Source of the DNA: Eubacteriaceae bacterium
GTDB taxonomy: Bacteria > Bacillota > Clostridia > Eubacteriales > Anaerofustaceae
DNA length: 10,191 nucleotides
Assembly: GCA_017613995.1 (NCBI GenBank)
Contig: JAGACT010000176.1
Span: 1-10,191, forward strand
Direction: 5' to 3'
Below, piece after piece: positions 1-6,282 of the stretch; position 1 is the stretch's first letter; each line of letters opens with the position of its first letter. Under the pieces are notes generated by a model, which had not been told where the DNA came from, ran no database searches, and saw only the letters and a program-made list of their open reading frames with translations. The translations under genes were made by a program, and so were the position numbers.

Positions 1-375
1 GCCCTCATCGCGGAGGAGGACGGCGGCATATACGCCTGCGACCATTTCGTCGACACCCTCCACAGAAGGGGCACCCTGGGAAAGGACGATTTCCCGCTGA
101 TGGTCGACGGACCGGAGCAGCGCGCCTTCGGCCTTGCAAAGAAGAGCTCCCTTTCCTCCGACTGCCTCAGGTGTCCATACATATCCTACTGCAACGGAGG
201 ATGTCCCAAGGACCGCTTCGCTGCCGACTCCGAAGGGAAGCAGTGCAGGTATTATCTGTGCGAAGGCCTCAGGATGCTGTTCTCCCATGCCGACGGGATC
301 CTGGAAAAGGTGATGGAGCTCTCCTCGAAGGGCATGTCACCTCAGAGGATCATGAAGCAGCTCCGACGGGCGTGA
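1..375 (+). CDS. Anaerobic sulfatase-maturating enzyme-like radical SAM protein, C-terminal SPASM part (5' end outside window)
   Basis: The first 124 codons visible are the tail of a radical-SAM protein of the anSME type. In this family the enzyme oxidises a Cys or Ser of a sulfatase to formylglycine in the cytoplasm without oxygen. What is seen is the SPASM/auxiliary-cluster region. There is an isolated Cys at visible residue 13 in YACDHF, followed by the string C55-x2-C58-x5-C64-x3-C68 with the CNGGCPKDR block, then C82 and C87. This spacing matches the ligands of the two auxiliary Fe4S4 clusters in anSMEs. The radical-SAM CxxxCxxC motif would lie upstream, outside the window. The frame is open from base 1 to the TGA at 375, and a strong terminator follows at once, so it is the last gene of its transcript. 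No sulfatase is in the window; the substrate may be encoded upstream. Other SPASM peptide-modifying enzymes share this tail, so the exact substrate is not certain. Confidence 0.85.
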   Translation, partial: ALIAEEDGGIYACDHFVDTLHRRGTLGKDDFPLMVDGPEQRAFGLAKKSSLSSDCLRCPYISYCNGGCPKDRFAADSEGKQCRYYLCEGLRMLFSHADGILEKVMELSSKGMSPQRIMKQLRRA

Positions 376-387
376 GACACGCAAATC

Positions 388-420
388 AAAGAGTGACGAT
401 TCCGTCACTCTTTTTTTCTT
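388..420 (+). terminator. Rho-independent terminator after the maturase gene
   Basis: A perfect 8-bp stem (GAGTGACG, 391-398, with CGTCACTC, 403-410) has a 4-base loop. It is extended by AAA/TTT pairs and followed by a T-rich run from 411. It lies 13 bases after the maturase stop codon. Confidence 0.93.
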
Positions 421-433
421 TTTCATTTTTCGA

Positions 434-462
434 TTGCACAGGCAAAGGCGGTGATATATAAT
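434..462 (+). promoter_or_regulatory. Sigma-70-type promoter for the SLOG-family gene
   Basis: TTGCAC (434-439) and TATAAT (457-462) are separated by exactly 17 bases. Transcription would start near 469 and leave a leader of about 48 bases before the ATG at 517. It sits directly after the maturase terminator, so the next gene has its own transcript. Confidence 0.75.
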
Positions 463-471
463 TCAAATGGA

Positions 472-499
472 TATTCGAATAAAACTGAGCGTATATTCG
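472..499 (+). promoter_or_regulatory. Possible operator: TATTCGAATA palindrome plus a TATTCG half-site
   Basis: A 10-bp perfect palindrome, TATTCGAATA (472-481), lies just past the predicted transcription start. Its half TATTCG recurs at 494-499, 22 bases on, about two helical turns. The place and spacing fit a repressor site. The motif is short and AT-rich, so chance is not excluded. Confidence 0.25.
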
Positions 500-516
500 C
501 TATTGGGAGATATATC

Positions 517-1119
517 ATGGACTGCCAGATACTTTTCAAAACCGAGAACAACATACCCTCCACCTGCGTGCTGGCGGGACACAGTCCCGACAACATGCCC
601 TGGAACTGCAGCCGGTCCTCCGGGGCCGTTAAAATGAAGAACCTCCTTATGCCCGTTATGGAAAAGCTGATAACCGAAAGGGGCGTTACGCACTTCATGT
701 GCGGGATGAGCAGGGGCGCTTCCCTCCTGGAGGCCTCCTGCATACTGCAGCTGAAGAAAAAGTATCCGCAGATATCCCTGCAGTGCGTCATACCGGACAG
801 GGAATTCACATCGCTGTGGTCCGCCTCCGACAAAGCCGAATTCAGAAGGATCACCGCAAAGGCGGACAGCTTCACGGCCATGACGGACGTGCCGGTGCGC
901 TACGGATACCGCACCAGGAGGGAATACATGGTGGACTGCGCCGGATACCTCATCTGCATCTACGTGCCGGGCTCCCCGGGCCCCTGCGCGGACATGATAG
1001 AATACGCCGTATCCATGGACCGCACGGTCATAATGATAGATCCGGACACCTACAGGGTATACTCATCCCGCTCCGGCAGGGGCCGCTCACAAAGGGGGAC
1101 GATACGCTTGACAAAGTGA
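517..1119 (+). CDS. SLOG-superfamily (YpsA/DUF1273-like) protein
   Basis: This 200-residue cytoplasmic protein resembles the YpsA/DUF1273 branch of the SLOG (SMF/DprA-LOG) Rossmann-like superfamily, thought to bind nucleotides or nucleotide-derived ligands. The exact role is unknown. The order of motifs fits. A strand ends in AGHSP (residues 20-24, family TGHRP). The turn CGMSRGASLLEA (62-73) stands where the family has a glycine-rich SGGALGVD loop. CVIP is at 90-93 after a helix rich in Lys. R135-EYMVD (135-140) is followed by a hydrophobic strand and a loop GSPGPCADMIEYA (152-164). The ATG at 517 is chosen because GGGAGA (505-510) lies 6 bases before it. The in-frame GTG at 451 falls upstream of the -10 box and would not be in the transcript. 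The acidic residue of the usual ALGVD loop is absent, so ligand preference may differ. Its tail (SRSGRGRSQRGTIRLTK) is basic. Confidence 0.72.
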   Translation: MDCQILFKTENNIPSTCVLAGHSPDNMPWNCSRSSGAVKMKNLLMPVMEKLITERGVTHFMCGMSRGASLLEASCILQLKKKYPQISLQCVIPDREFTSLWSASDKAEFRRITAKADSFTAMTDVPVRYGYRTRREYMVDCAGYLICIYVPGSPGPCADMIEYAVSMDRTVIMIDPDTYRVYSSRSGRGRSQRGTIRLTK

Positions 1120-1136
1120 GCCGTAATCAATATAAT
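1108..1136 (+). promoter_or_regulatory. Perfect consensus sigma-70 promoter overlapping the end of the SLOG gene
   Basis: TTGACA (1108-1113), a 17-base spacer and TATAAT (1131-1136) match the housekeeping consensus at all twelve positions. The -35 box forms the codons Leu-Thr-Lys at the end of the upstream gene. The start would be near 1143, about 32 bases before the hydrolase ATG. Confidence 0.85.
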
Positions 1137-1174
1137 TTTCTTAGATAAAACATTTTTCAGTCAAGGAGGCCATC

Positions 1175-2044
1175 ATGCCATATATAAAAGCAGACGAAAA
1201 TGTAAGCTTATTCTATGAGGAATACGGCGAGGGCGACAGATACGTATTCACGTCCCTGATCTACCCGTTTTATTACGCGAACTACGCCAAGGAGCTCGCG
1301 AAGAGAGGATACCATGTGGTGGACGTGCAGATCCGCGGCTACGGAGCCTCATCCCGTCTTCCCGAGGGCATCAACGGAAACGACCAGTGGAGCGAGGATA
1401 TCATAAAGGTGGCGGATCATTTCGGAGCCGAGAAGTTCGCCTATACCGGCATCTCCCACGGTTCGTCCATCGGATGGACCCTTATTCACGACCACCCGGA
1501 GCGCATCTCCGGTTTTGCCGGAGTAGTCTGCGGGCCCGAACTCATCGGAGCGCCGTCATCCTTCTCATGGCGCAACAGGCTGGTGGACAACGATCTCACC
1601 GAAGCCGAGAAGAAGGTGAAGAAGGCTGAATCCACAAGACAGTCCAGGCTGAACGAGCTCAGGGATTACCAGAGCGAATACTGGCAGGATCAGCTGAGAA
1701 AGAACGCCGACATGGAATACTACACCATCACCCATACCGACGCCAGGGAAGACGCCATGAAGTTCGGAGGAAATCCCACCCCCGACTACATGAAGTCAGA
1801 AGAGAACCTGATCGAATGGCTCAAGACCATCAAAACTCCCGTTATCATTTTCGGCGGAATGCAGGATCCCATAGTCGTGCCCGAAAGCATGATCCGTACG
1901 GCCACCTACGTTCCCCATCTCAAGATGGTCATGTTCCAGGATTCAGACCACGACGTGGCCCTCAGCCACGGAGAGGATCTGGCCAACGATATCGATTACT
2001 TCTTCAGGGAAAGAAAGGTATTCGACTTCCCCTGCTGCAAATAG
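1175..2044 (+). CDS. Alpha/beta hydrolase with intact catalytic triad
   Basis: This 289-residue alpha/beta-hydrolase-fold protein is predicted to hydrolyse an ester, lactone or similar small substrate. It has no signal peptide or membrane segment, so it is cytoplasmic. The nucleophile elbow is GISHGS with Ser94. Asp231 in GGMQDP is the likely acid and His259 in DSDHD the base. RGYGASS (54-60) is the typical loop after strand 4. A lid of about 90 residues (roughly 125-215), charged and helical, separates the core halves and would set specificity. The ATG at 1175 follows AAGGAGG (1163-1169) by 5 bases. A zinc-ribbon gene starts 22 bases after its stop and should be co-transcribed from the consensus promoter upstream. 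The C-terminus ends in PCCK, an unusual Cys pair. The substrate cannot be read from the sequence. Confidence 0.85.
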   Translation: MPYIKADENVSLFYEEYGEGDRYVFTSLIYPFYYANYAKELAKRGYHVVDVQIRGYGASSRLPEGINGNDQWSEDIIKVADHFGAEKFAYTGISHGSSIGWTLIHDHPERISGFAGVVCGPELIGAPSSFSWRNRLVDNDLTEAEKKVKKAESTRQSRLNELRDYQSEYWQDQLRKNADMEYYTITHTDAREDAMKFGGNPTPDYMKSEENLIEWLKTIKTPVIIFGGMQDPIVVPESMIRTATYVPHLKMVMFQDSDHDVALSHGEDLANDIDYFFRERKVFDFPCCK

Positions 2045-2066
2045 ATAATTACAGGAGGAAACACAT

Positions 2067-2273
2067 ATGGTGCTGAAAGGATGTCAGGAAGGGAAAGCCA
2101 CCCCGAAGCTCACCGAGGTTCTCTGCCCCGAATGCGGGGAGATAGTGGAGGTGTTCGTAAAGATGGGAGGCTCCGTCGGACAGACGGGAACCCTCATTTC
2201 CGAGGAGACATGCCCCAAATGCGGTTACGTTTTCAGGGAATCGTCCCCCGTGACCGATTACAAGCTGGCCTGA
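2067..2273 (+). CDS. Small zinc-ribbon protein
   Basis: This 68-residue cytoplasmic protein has two CPxC knuckles, C20-P-E-C23 and C49-P-K-C52. They are separated by a beta-rich stretch with EIVEVFVK, the layout of a zinc ribbon binding one metal ion. A sixth-residue Cys (C6, in LKGCQEG) is extra and may be reactive or structural. No other domain is present. AGGAGG (2053-2058) lies 8 bases before the ATG. The gene follows the alpha/beta hydrolase by 22 bases and is closed by a terminator 7 bases after its stop, so the two form a tight unit. I do not recognise a named family. A role as metal-dependent partner or regulator of the hydrolase is only inferred from the pairing. Confidence 0.8.
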   Translation: MVLKGCQEGKATPKLTEVLCPECGEIVEVFVKMGGSVGQTGTLISEETCPKCGYVFRESSPVTDYKLA

Positions 2274-2280
2274 CGAACGA

Positions 2281-2305
2281 AGGTCCCCTTGCGGGGACCT
2301 TTTTT
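2281..2305 (+). terminator. Rho-independent terminator of the hydrolase/zinc-ribbon unit
   Basis: AGGTCCCC (2281-2288) and GGGGACCT (2293-2300) form a perfect 8-bp GC-rich stem with loop TTGC, followed by a T run. Read on the minus strand the hairpin has no U-tract after it, so it is weak evidence for ending the convergent operon. Confidence 0.93.
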
Positions 2306-2319
2306 GTGCACTTTTTTCG

Positions 2320-3285
2320 TTACAGTTTGGGAACGATGGTGTTCCATACCATGCGCAGGATATCGCAGGTGTTGTTGGTCTCGCGGGAAGTGATGGCCAC
2401 CACCGCGTCCTTGTCGGGAAGCTGTATGCTGAACTGACCGAACATGCCGTCCATCCTGTAGGCGCCGGGATAGGTGCATCTCCACATCTGGTATCCGTAG
2501 CCCTGGCGGGCTTCGATGTCGCCTTCGCCGAAGTCATTGTCCACCTGCTTGGCGCCCATGGCACTGACGTAGTCCTCGGGGATCAGCTGGACGCCGTTCC
2601 ACTTTCCTCCGTTCAGAAGGAGCTGTCCTCCCCTGGAGAGTTCTTCCGTGGTAAGATGAAGGCCAAGAGCTCCGAGGCAGTGTCCCTGGATCTCCATATC
2701 CCATTCGGGATCCTCTATCTTAAGCGGCTCAAAGATCCTCGGCATGAGATAATCCCTCAGAGTCATGCCAGAACGTTTCTGCACGATAATGGAGAGCATG
2801 TAGCTGGCTCCGTTGTTGTAGACGAAGTGGCGATCCTCCGGAGCGTATGTAAGGGGAAGATCGAAGAACGCATCGAACCACAGGTCGTGCAACTTTGAGC
2901 GGTCTCCTCCGAAAGGAGGGGGATCCATCTTCATCATCCGCTCCTGCATCACGGTGATGGGGCACTGGGCGTGGCCCGTGCTCATGGTAAGGAGCCTCTC
3001 GACGGTTATGCGGTCATATCCTTCCGGTACCTTTTCAGGCAGATCTTCTCCCAGAAGATCTGTAAGGGTGTCCGTTATTTTGAACAGTCCCTCATGCATG
3101 GCGATGCCCACCGCCATGGCAGTCCAGGTCTTGCTGGCGGAAAAGAGCTGTATCCTCCCCTCCTCCAGGATGTCATGCTGATCCAGGATCTCGCCGTGCT
3201 GGCGCACCACCACTCCGTGTACGCCCAGGCCGTCTCTTGCGACGCCCTCCACGAAATCCTTCAGCAGATCCGTCTTCATTTGCAT
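2320..3285 (-). CDS. Beta-lactamase-fold serine hydrolase (PF00144 type)
   Basis: This 321-residue protein is related to class C beta-lactamases, DD-peptidases and esterases. The SxxK motif is S49-A-S-K52 in LFSASKTW, with Ser49 as nucleophile. The second motif is Y156-N-N158 (YxN). GYGYQMW (262-268) is the usual block before the last strands. At the third motif, where lactamases have KTG and many relatives HxG, it reads DGMFGQF (279-285); such relatives are often esterases or peptidases, not lactamases. No signal peptide is seen, so it likely acts in the cytoplasm, which argues against cell-wall or antibiotic substrates. An AAAGGA stretch lies 10 bases before the first ATG; Met3 is an alternative start. 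It is the last gene of the operon, 49 bases after the GTPase stop, with no clear terminator between. Confidence 0.85.
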   Translation of the reverse strand: MQMKTDLLKDFVEGVARDGLGVHGVVVRQHGEILDQHDILEEGRIQLFSASKTWTAMAVGIAMHEGLFKITDTLTDLLGEDLPEKVPEGYDRITVERLLTMSTGHAQCPITVMQERMMKMDPPPFGGDRSKLHDLWFDAFFDLPLTYAPEDRHFVYNNGASYMLSIIVQKRSGMTLRDYLMPRIFEPLKIEDPEWDMEIQGHCLGALGLHLTTEELSRGGQLLLNGGKWNGVQLIPEDYVSAMGAKQVDNDFGEGDIEARQGYGYQMWRCTYPGAYRMDGMFGQFSIQLPDKDAVVAITSRETNNTCDILRMVWNTIVPKL

Positions 3286-3334
3286 CTTTTTTTAGTCCTT
3301 TCTGTTTTTTATTGTGAGCGAAGCTTCAGCCTGC

Positions 3335-3928
3335 TCAGGCCATCATTTCGGAGAGTATTTCCGGCTCAATACCGTTGATGGCGCTGACCTCGTAGATGAT
3401 ACGGGGCTGGCAGAATTCCTTAACCTGCTCGTGCACCGTGCAGATATCATCCCGGGAAGCGATATCCGTCTTGTTGATCAGCAGATAATCGGTCTTTCTG
3501 AGCTGATCCTGGAACATCATATGCATCGGGATGAAGAGCCTCTTCCAGCGGCTGGCATCCACAACGCTGATGATGGTGGAATCAAGGCCCAGGGAATATG
3601 ACAGGTTCTCCGGTATGTTGAAGGGATAACCCACACCGGAGGACTCAATTATCACCAGCTCCGGCGAGAACTGATCCCTGATAGTCCTGATGGAGGTGAC
3701 TATGTCCCCCGCCAGGGAGCAGCAGATGCACCCGGCGAACATGTTCTGGACCGTCAGGCCGCTGCCTCCCAGCAGCTTGTCGTCCACGCCGACCTCCCCT
3801 ATCTCGTTTTCTATGATGACTACCTTTGACGCGTTGGATGCATCATCCCCGACAAAGTATTTCGCAATGTCCATCAGTACGCTGGTCTTGCCGGAACCCA
3901 GGAAACCGCCCAGTATCAGTATTCTCAT
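3335..3928 (-). CDS. Short CobW/COG0523-type G3E GTPase
   Basis: This 197-residue protein belongs to the G3E P-loop GTPases (CobW, HypB, UreG), which couple GTP hydrolysis to metal or cofactor insertion. Walker A is GFLGSGKT (8-15). ENEIGEVGVD (40-49) is the family switch block. The metal-binding CxCC is C67-I-C69-C70. VIIESSG (92-98) is the Walker B region and NKTD (152-155) the guanine-specificity motif. Full COG0523 proteins add a C-terminal CobW_C domain; here the chain stops soon after the GTPase core, so it is a naturally short form. The start at 3928 is preferred because GGAGGG sits 5 bases before it. The longer in-frame ATG at 3964 would read through a stem-loop. Lying directly after a URO-D gene, it may load metal or help a corrinoid enzyme in this pathway; that is inference. 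Confidence 0.88.
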   Translation of the reverse strand: MRILILGGFLGSGKTSVLMDIAKYFVGDDASNASKVVIIENEIGEVGVDDKLLGGSGLTVQNMFAGCICCSLAGDIVTSIRTIRDQFSPELVIIESSGVGYPFNIPENLSYSLGLDSTIISVVDASRWKRLFIPMHMMFQDQLRKTDYLLINKTDIASRDDICTVHEQVKEFCQPRIIYEVSAINGIEPEILSEMMA

Positions 3929-3952
3929 TATGTCCCTCCATTTGATCGGTAC

Positions 3953-3974
3953 CGGGCATCCCAAAAGATGCCCG
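3953..3974 (-). repeat. Intercistronic stem-loop between the URO-D and GTPase genes
   Basis: CGGGCATC (3953-3960) pairs perfectly with GATGCCCG (3967-3974) around a 6-base loop. On the minus-strand transcript no U-tract follows, so it is unlikely to be a full terminator. It could protect or adjust the mRNA between the two genes. Confidence 0.7.
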
Positions 3975-3988
3975 TATAGTTTTGTTTA

Positions 3989-5137
3989 TCAGTACTTCCC
4001 GTACTCCTTTACAGTCGCAATGGCTGTCTGGATGTTCTCGAGCTTAGCGTCGCCCAGGATGAGCGGGCCCTTGTCTGACTTGAAGATATATCCTCCGCCG
4101 GGGGCAACGATGTCGAGGAGCTTCTTGACCTCATCTGCGCACTTTTCCTTCGTGGCGTTCTTGAGGATATCCACCGAGAAGAATCCGCTGAGCACATGGT
4201 TCTTTCCGAGCCTTTCCTTCGCGAGTCGGGGATCGGTGTACTCGAACATGATGTGGGCGTCTTCGGGAACTTCCTCAAGATAATCCATGTAGCGGTCCCA
4301 CTTGTCCTCGCAGAAGATGAAGAGCCTTCTGTTCTGGGATGCGGCCTTGTCCACGAACTCCTTGAAGAAGGGCCACCAGAACTTTTTGAAGTCGGATTCC
4401 TTCATGAAGGTCGCCAGATGCAGCGGCATGAAGATCCTCTGTCCTTCCTGGGGCTCAGGCATGGTATCGAGCCTTCTGAGGTTATTGTCGCAGATGAGCC
4501 TTACCGCCGCCAGTACCTCTTCGGGCCTTCTTCTGAGGTCATTAAGGGCTCCGGTGAAGGAACGGTAGCGGTTGGAGAGGTTGTCAAAGGGCGACAGGGT
4601 GGTGCCCAGTGAACGCTCATGGGTGGCAAACTGGTACTTCTCGTTGATCCTTGCCGCGATGGAAGCGGTCTTCTTGAAGTGGCGCTGCGTCGCTACCTGT
4701 ACGCGGAGCTTCGTTATCGCCAGCTCCTCCTCGTCCTTCGCGTTTTCATACGCGGAGTTGAGTCTCATATCCACCAGATTGTTGAACTCAGCGAAATTGT
4801 TGATGAACTCCGGATACTCGGTATCCTTCATGGGGGCGTAGTTCGGATGCTGCCAGAAGCCGTCCTTTCCCATGACGTTTATCTTGCTGCCGGAAATGAT
4901 CGCGGGCACACCGTTGGCGGAGAAGCCCACGGGAGCCACGTCGGAATCGATAAGGGCAGTGATGTTGTCCACCGCTTCATAGCACTTTTCAGCGGAGTAC
5001 TGGTCTCTCAGCAGGGAATATCCTCCGTACTGCAGAGCGTAAACGATGTCGACTCCCTGGGCTACGGGGACCCTGTCCGGTATCTGTCTTGTCCAGAGGG
5101 CATGGTACAAACCTGTTCTGTATTCTTTAAGATCCAT
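3989..5137 (-). CDS. URO-D-family protein (corrinoid methyltransferase-like)
   Basis: This 382-residue protein belongs to the uroporphyrinogen decarboxylase superfamily, in the branch used by anaerobes as cobalamin-dependent methyltransferases rather than for haem synthesis. The C-terminal half carries the tell-tale order. PLHLATFM (238-245) precedes a FKKFWWPFFKEFVD stretch (250-263), then RLFIFCEDKWDRYMDYL, MFEYTDPRLAKERLG (297-311), SGFFSVDILKNATKEK and PGGGYIF (346-352). His240 aligns with the metal-ligand His of MtaA-type enzymes. The following HxC cysteine is absent (H240-L-A242); C276 remains as a possible ligand. No signal peptide is present. GGAGGG lies 8 bases before the ATG, and the start overlaps the stop of a small upstream ORF (TAATG). 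The GTPase gene follows after 60 bases. No corrinoid protein is encoded here, so the methyl acceptor or donor, if any, is unknown. Confidence 0.8.
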   Translation of the reverse strand: MDLKEYRTGLYHALWTRQIPDRVPVAQGVDIVYALQYGGYSLLRDQYSAEKCYEAVDNITALIDSDVAPVGFSANGVPAIISGSKINVMGKDGFWQHPNYAPMKDTEYPEFINNFAEFNNLVDMRLNSAYENAKDEEELAITKLRVQVATQRHFKKTASIAARINEKYQFATHERSLGTTLSPFDNLSNRYRSFTGALNDLRRRPEEVLAAVRLICDNNLRRLDTMPEPQEGQRIFMPLHLATFMKESDFKKFWWPFFKEFVDKAASQNRRLFIFCEDKWDRYMDYLEEVPEDAHIMFEYTDPRLAKERLGKNHVLSGFFSVDILKNATKEKCADEVKKLLDIVAPGGGYIFKSDKGPLILGDAKLENIQTAIATVKEYGKY

Positions 5138-5283
5138 TACTTTTCTCCCTCCTTCGCGATGATCTGGCTTACTTCCTCTTCCACGGCCTCCAGCTCGTCA
5201 AGAAGATATTTGTCCTCCTCCGTGAGGGAGTAGCGCTCCATGAGCTCGGCGCGGGTCATTTTCCTGAAATTCTTGATCGTCAT
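5137..5283 (-). CDS. Small 48-residue protein, translationally coupled to the URO-D gene
   Basis: This short ORF starts MTIKNFRKMTRAEL and runs 48 residues. GGAGG lies 5 bases before its ATG (5283). Its TAA shares one base with the ATG of the URO-D gene (TAATG at 5135-5139), the usual sign of coupled translation. The URO-D ribosome binding site lies inside its last codons (AKEGEK). The protein is highly charged and predicted mostly helical, with an acidic run TEEDKYLLDELEAVEEEV (21-38). It has no Cys, signal or membrane segment. I do not recognise a family. It may be a small subunit or adaptor of the URO-D protein, or a leader peptide controlling it; the good start signals favour a real product. 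Confidence 0.72.
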   Translation of the reverse strand: MTIKNFRKMTRAELMERYSLTEEDKYLLDELEAVEEEVSQIIAKEGEK

Positions 5284-5314
5284 TTATTCCTCCATTTTTC
5301 TTTTGATGATATCT

Positions 5315-5335
5315 CTCCGGAGTCTTTCTCCGGAG
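5315..5335 (-). repeat. Intercistronic stem-loop made of two CTCCGGAG palindromes
   Basis: CTCCGGAG occurs at 5315-5322 and 5328-5335, five bases apart. Because each copy is its own reverse complement, the pair forms a perfect 8-bp hairpin. It lies between the esterase-like gene and the small ORF. No U-tract follows on the minus strand, so it is more likely an RNA stability or processing element than a terminator. Confidence 0.68.
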
Positions 5336-5341
5336 GAGCGT

Positions 5342-6232
5342 TCATTCCGCGTATATGGGCGCCCTCTTCAGGGGCAGCCATTCGTACAGAGCCTTTGCGA
5401 AGTAAAGATCCCAGAAATCCCACTCGTGGGCAAGATCCTTTCCTTCCTCATAATAGGTGTCGTACCCGAGCTCCTTAAAGAGCTCCGCGTCCCTTTTTAC
5501 CCTGTACTGGATAAAGTCGTTCTCACCCACTCCGATGTAGACCTTCGGAAGGGGGCGGCCCTCCTTTATATTTCTTTCCGCCAGGTAATACAGGTCATGG
5601 TCGCTTCCGATAAAGCTGTCCTCATCCCTAAAGGTGTACTTCATCTTTCCGCCCATCCAGGAAAGCTGCGCTATATACTCTTCCCTGTCCATAGTGAGTC
5701 CTATGCCGCCGGAGAGATCCACCACTGCGTCGAACACCTCGGGGAACATCATCGCAAGGCCCAGGGCAGCGTTGCCTCCCATGGCAAAGCCCATTATGAA
5801 GTTGTCCTCCCTCCTGTCCGAAATGGGCAGTATCGCGGAGATCATGGGGCGAAGCTCCTTTATGAAGTGATCGGCCCATCTGGCTCCGGTGACGGAATTG
5901 TTGAAATATGAATTGCCGCACTGGGGTGACACGAGGACCACGCAGTTCTCCTCGGCATACCTCTCGAGGCTCGTCATCCGGTACATCGTGGTATCGTCGT
6001 CGCCTCCTCCGTGCAGGAACCATATGACCTGCAGCTTCATCCCTTCCCTATACCGGAACTTGGGCGGATCGGGAGGTCTTACCGCTCCGCCCTTCTGGGA
6101 TGGATCTGTCTGTACGGGCGCCGCCGGAGCGGGAGACGGCTCCCTGGTGGTCAGCTTGCCGGAAGGAAAACAAATGGTCACGTCCGTGGACTGAAGATAG
6201 TCGGAACGGTAACCGAATCTCATCATTCCCAT
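5342..6232 (-). CDS. Esterase-family alpha/beta-hydrolase homologue lacking the nucleophile serine
   Basis: This 296-residue protein has the fold of the putative-esterase family (PF00756-like; relatives include feruloyl esterases and S-formylglutathione hydrolase). The oxyanion loop FLHGGGDDD (72-80), a GVGEND acid turn with Asp239, and HEWDFW with His269 are all present. The nucleophile elbow reads GFAMGG (148-153) instead of GFSMGG, so Ala150 replaces the catalytic Ser by codon GCC. As written it should not act as a normal serine esterase; it may bind a ligand or protein. A Pro/Ala-rich insert (residues about 31-57) follows the first strand. The start at 6232 is chosen because AAAGGAG lies 8 bases before it; an in-frame ATG at 6250 overlaps that ribosome site. 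No signal peptide is seen. It is the first gene after the promoter at 6283-6311. A single-base sequence error cannot be excluded. Confidence 0.83.
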   Translation of the reverse strand: MGMMRFGYRSDYLQSTDVTICFPSGKLTTREPSPAPAAPVQTDPSQKGGAVRPPDPPKFRYREGMKLQVIWFLHGGGDDDTTMYRMTSLERYAEENCVVLVSPQCGNSYFNNSVTGARWADHFIKELRPMISAILPISDRREDNFIMGFAMGGNAALGLAMMFPEVFDAVVDLSGGIGLTMDREEYIAQLSWMGGKMKYTFRDEDSFIGSDHDLYYLAERNIKEGRPLPKVYIGVGENDFIQYRVKRDAELFKELGYDTYYEEGKDLAHEWDFWDLYFAKALYEWLPLKRAPIYAE

Positions 6233-6282
6233 ACTGTAATCTCCTTTCATTATTTTGAATTTATCGTTTATTATCTAATGAA

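Noticed and set aside
451..516. N-terminal extension of the SLOG gene from a GTG at 451
   Set aside because: The GTG lies upstream of the -10 box, while the ATG at 517 has a ribosome site 6 bases before it.
2320..3285. Antibiotic-resistance beta-lactamase
   Set aside because: No signal peptide and no KTG motif; operon context is metabolic.
3929..3964. Longer GTPase start at 3964
   Set aside because: It would translate through the stem-loop and the GGAGGG site that sits at the right distance before the ATG at 3928; the family fold also starts at that Met.
3953..3974. Terminator between the URO-D and GTPase genes
   Set aside because: A perfect stem is present but no U-tract follows on the coding strand.
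3989..5137. Haem-pathway uroporphyrinogen decarboxylase
   Set aside because: The sequence follows the methyltransferase-like branch and no haem biosynthesis genes are adjacent.
6233..6250. Start of the esterase-like gene at 6250
   Set aside because: Its first codons are the ribosome site AAAGGAG for the ATG at 6232.
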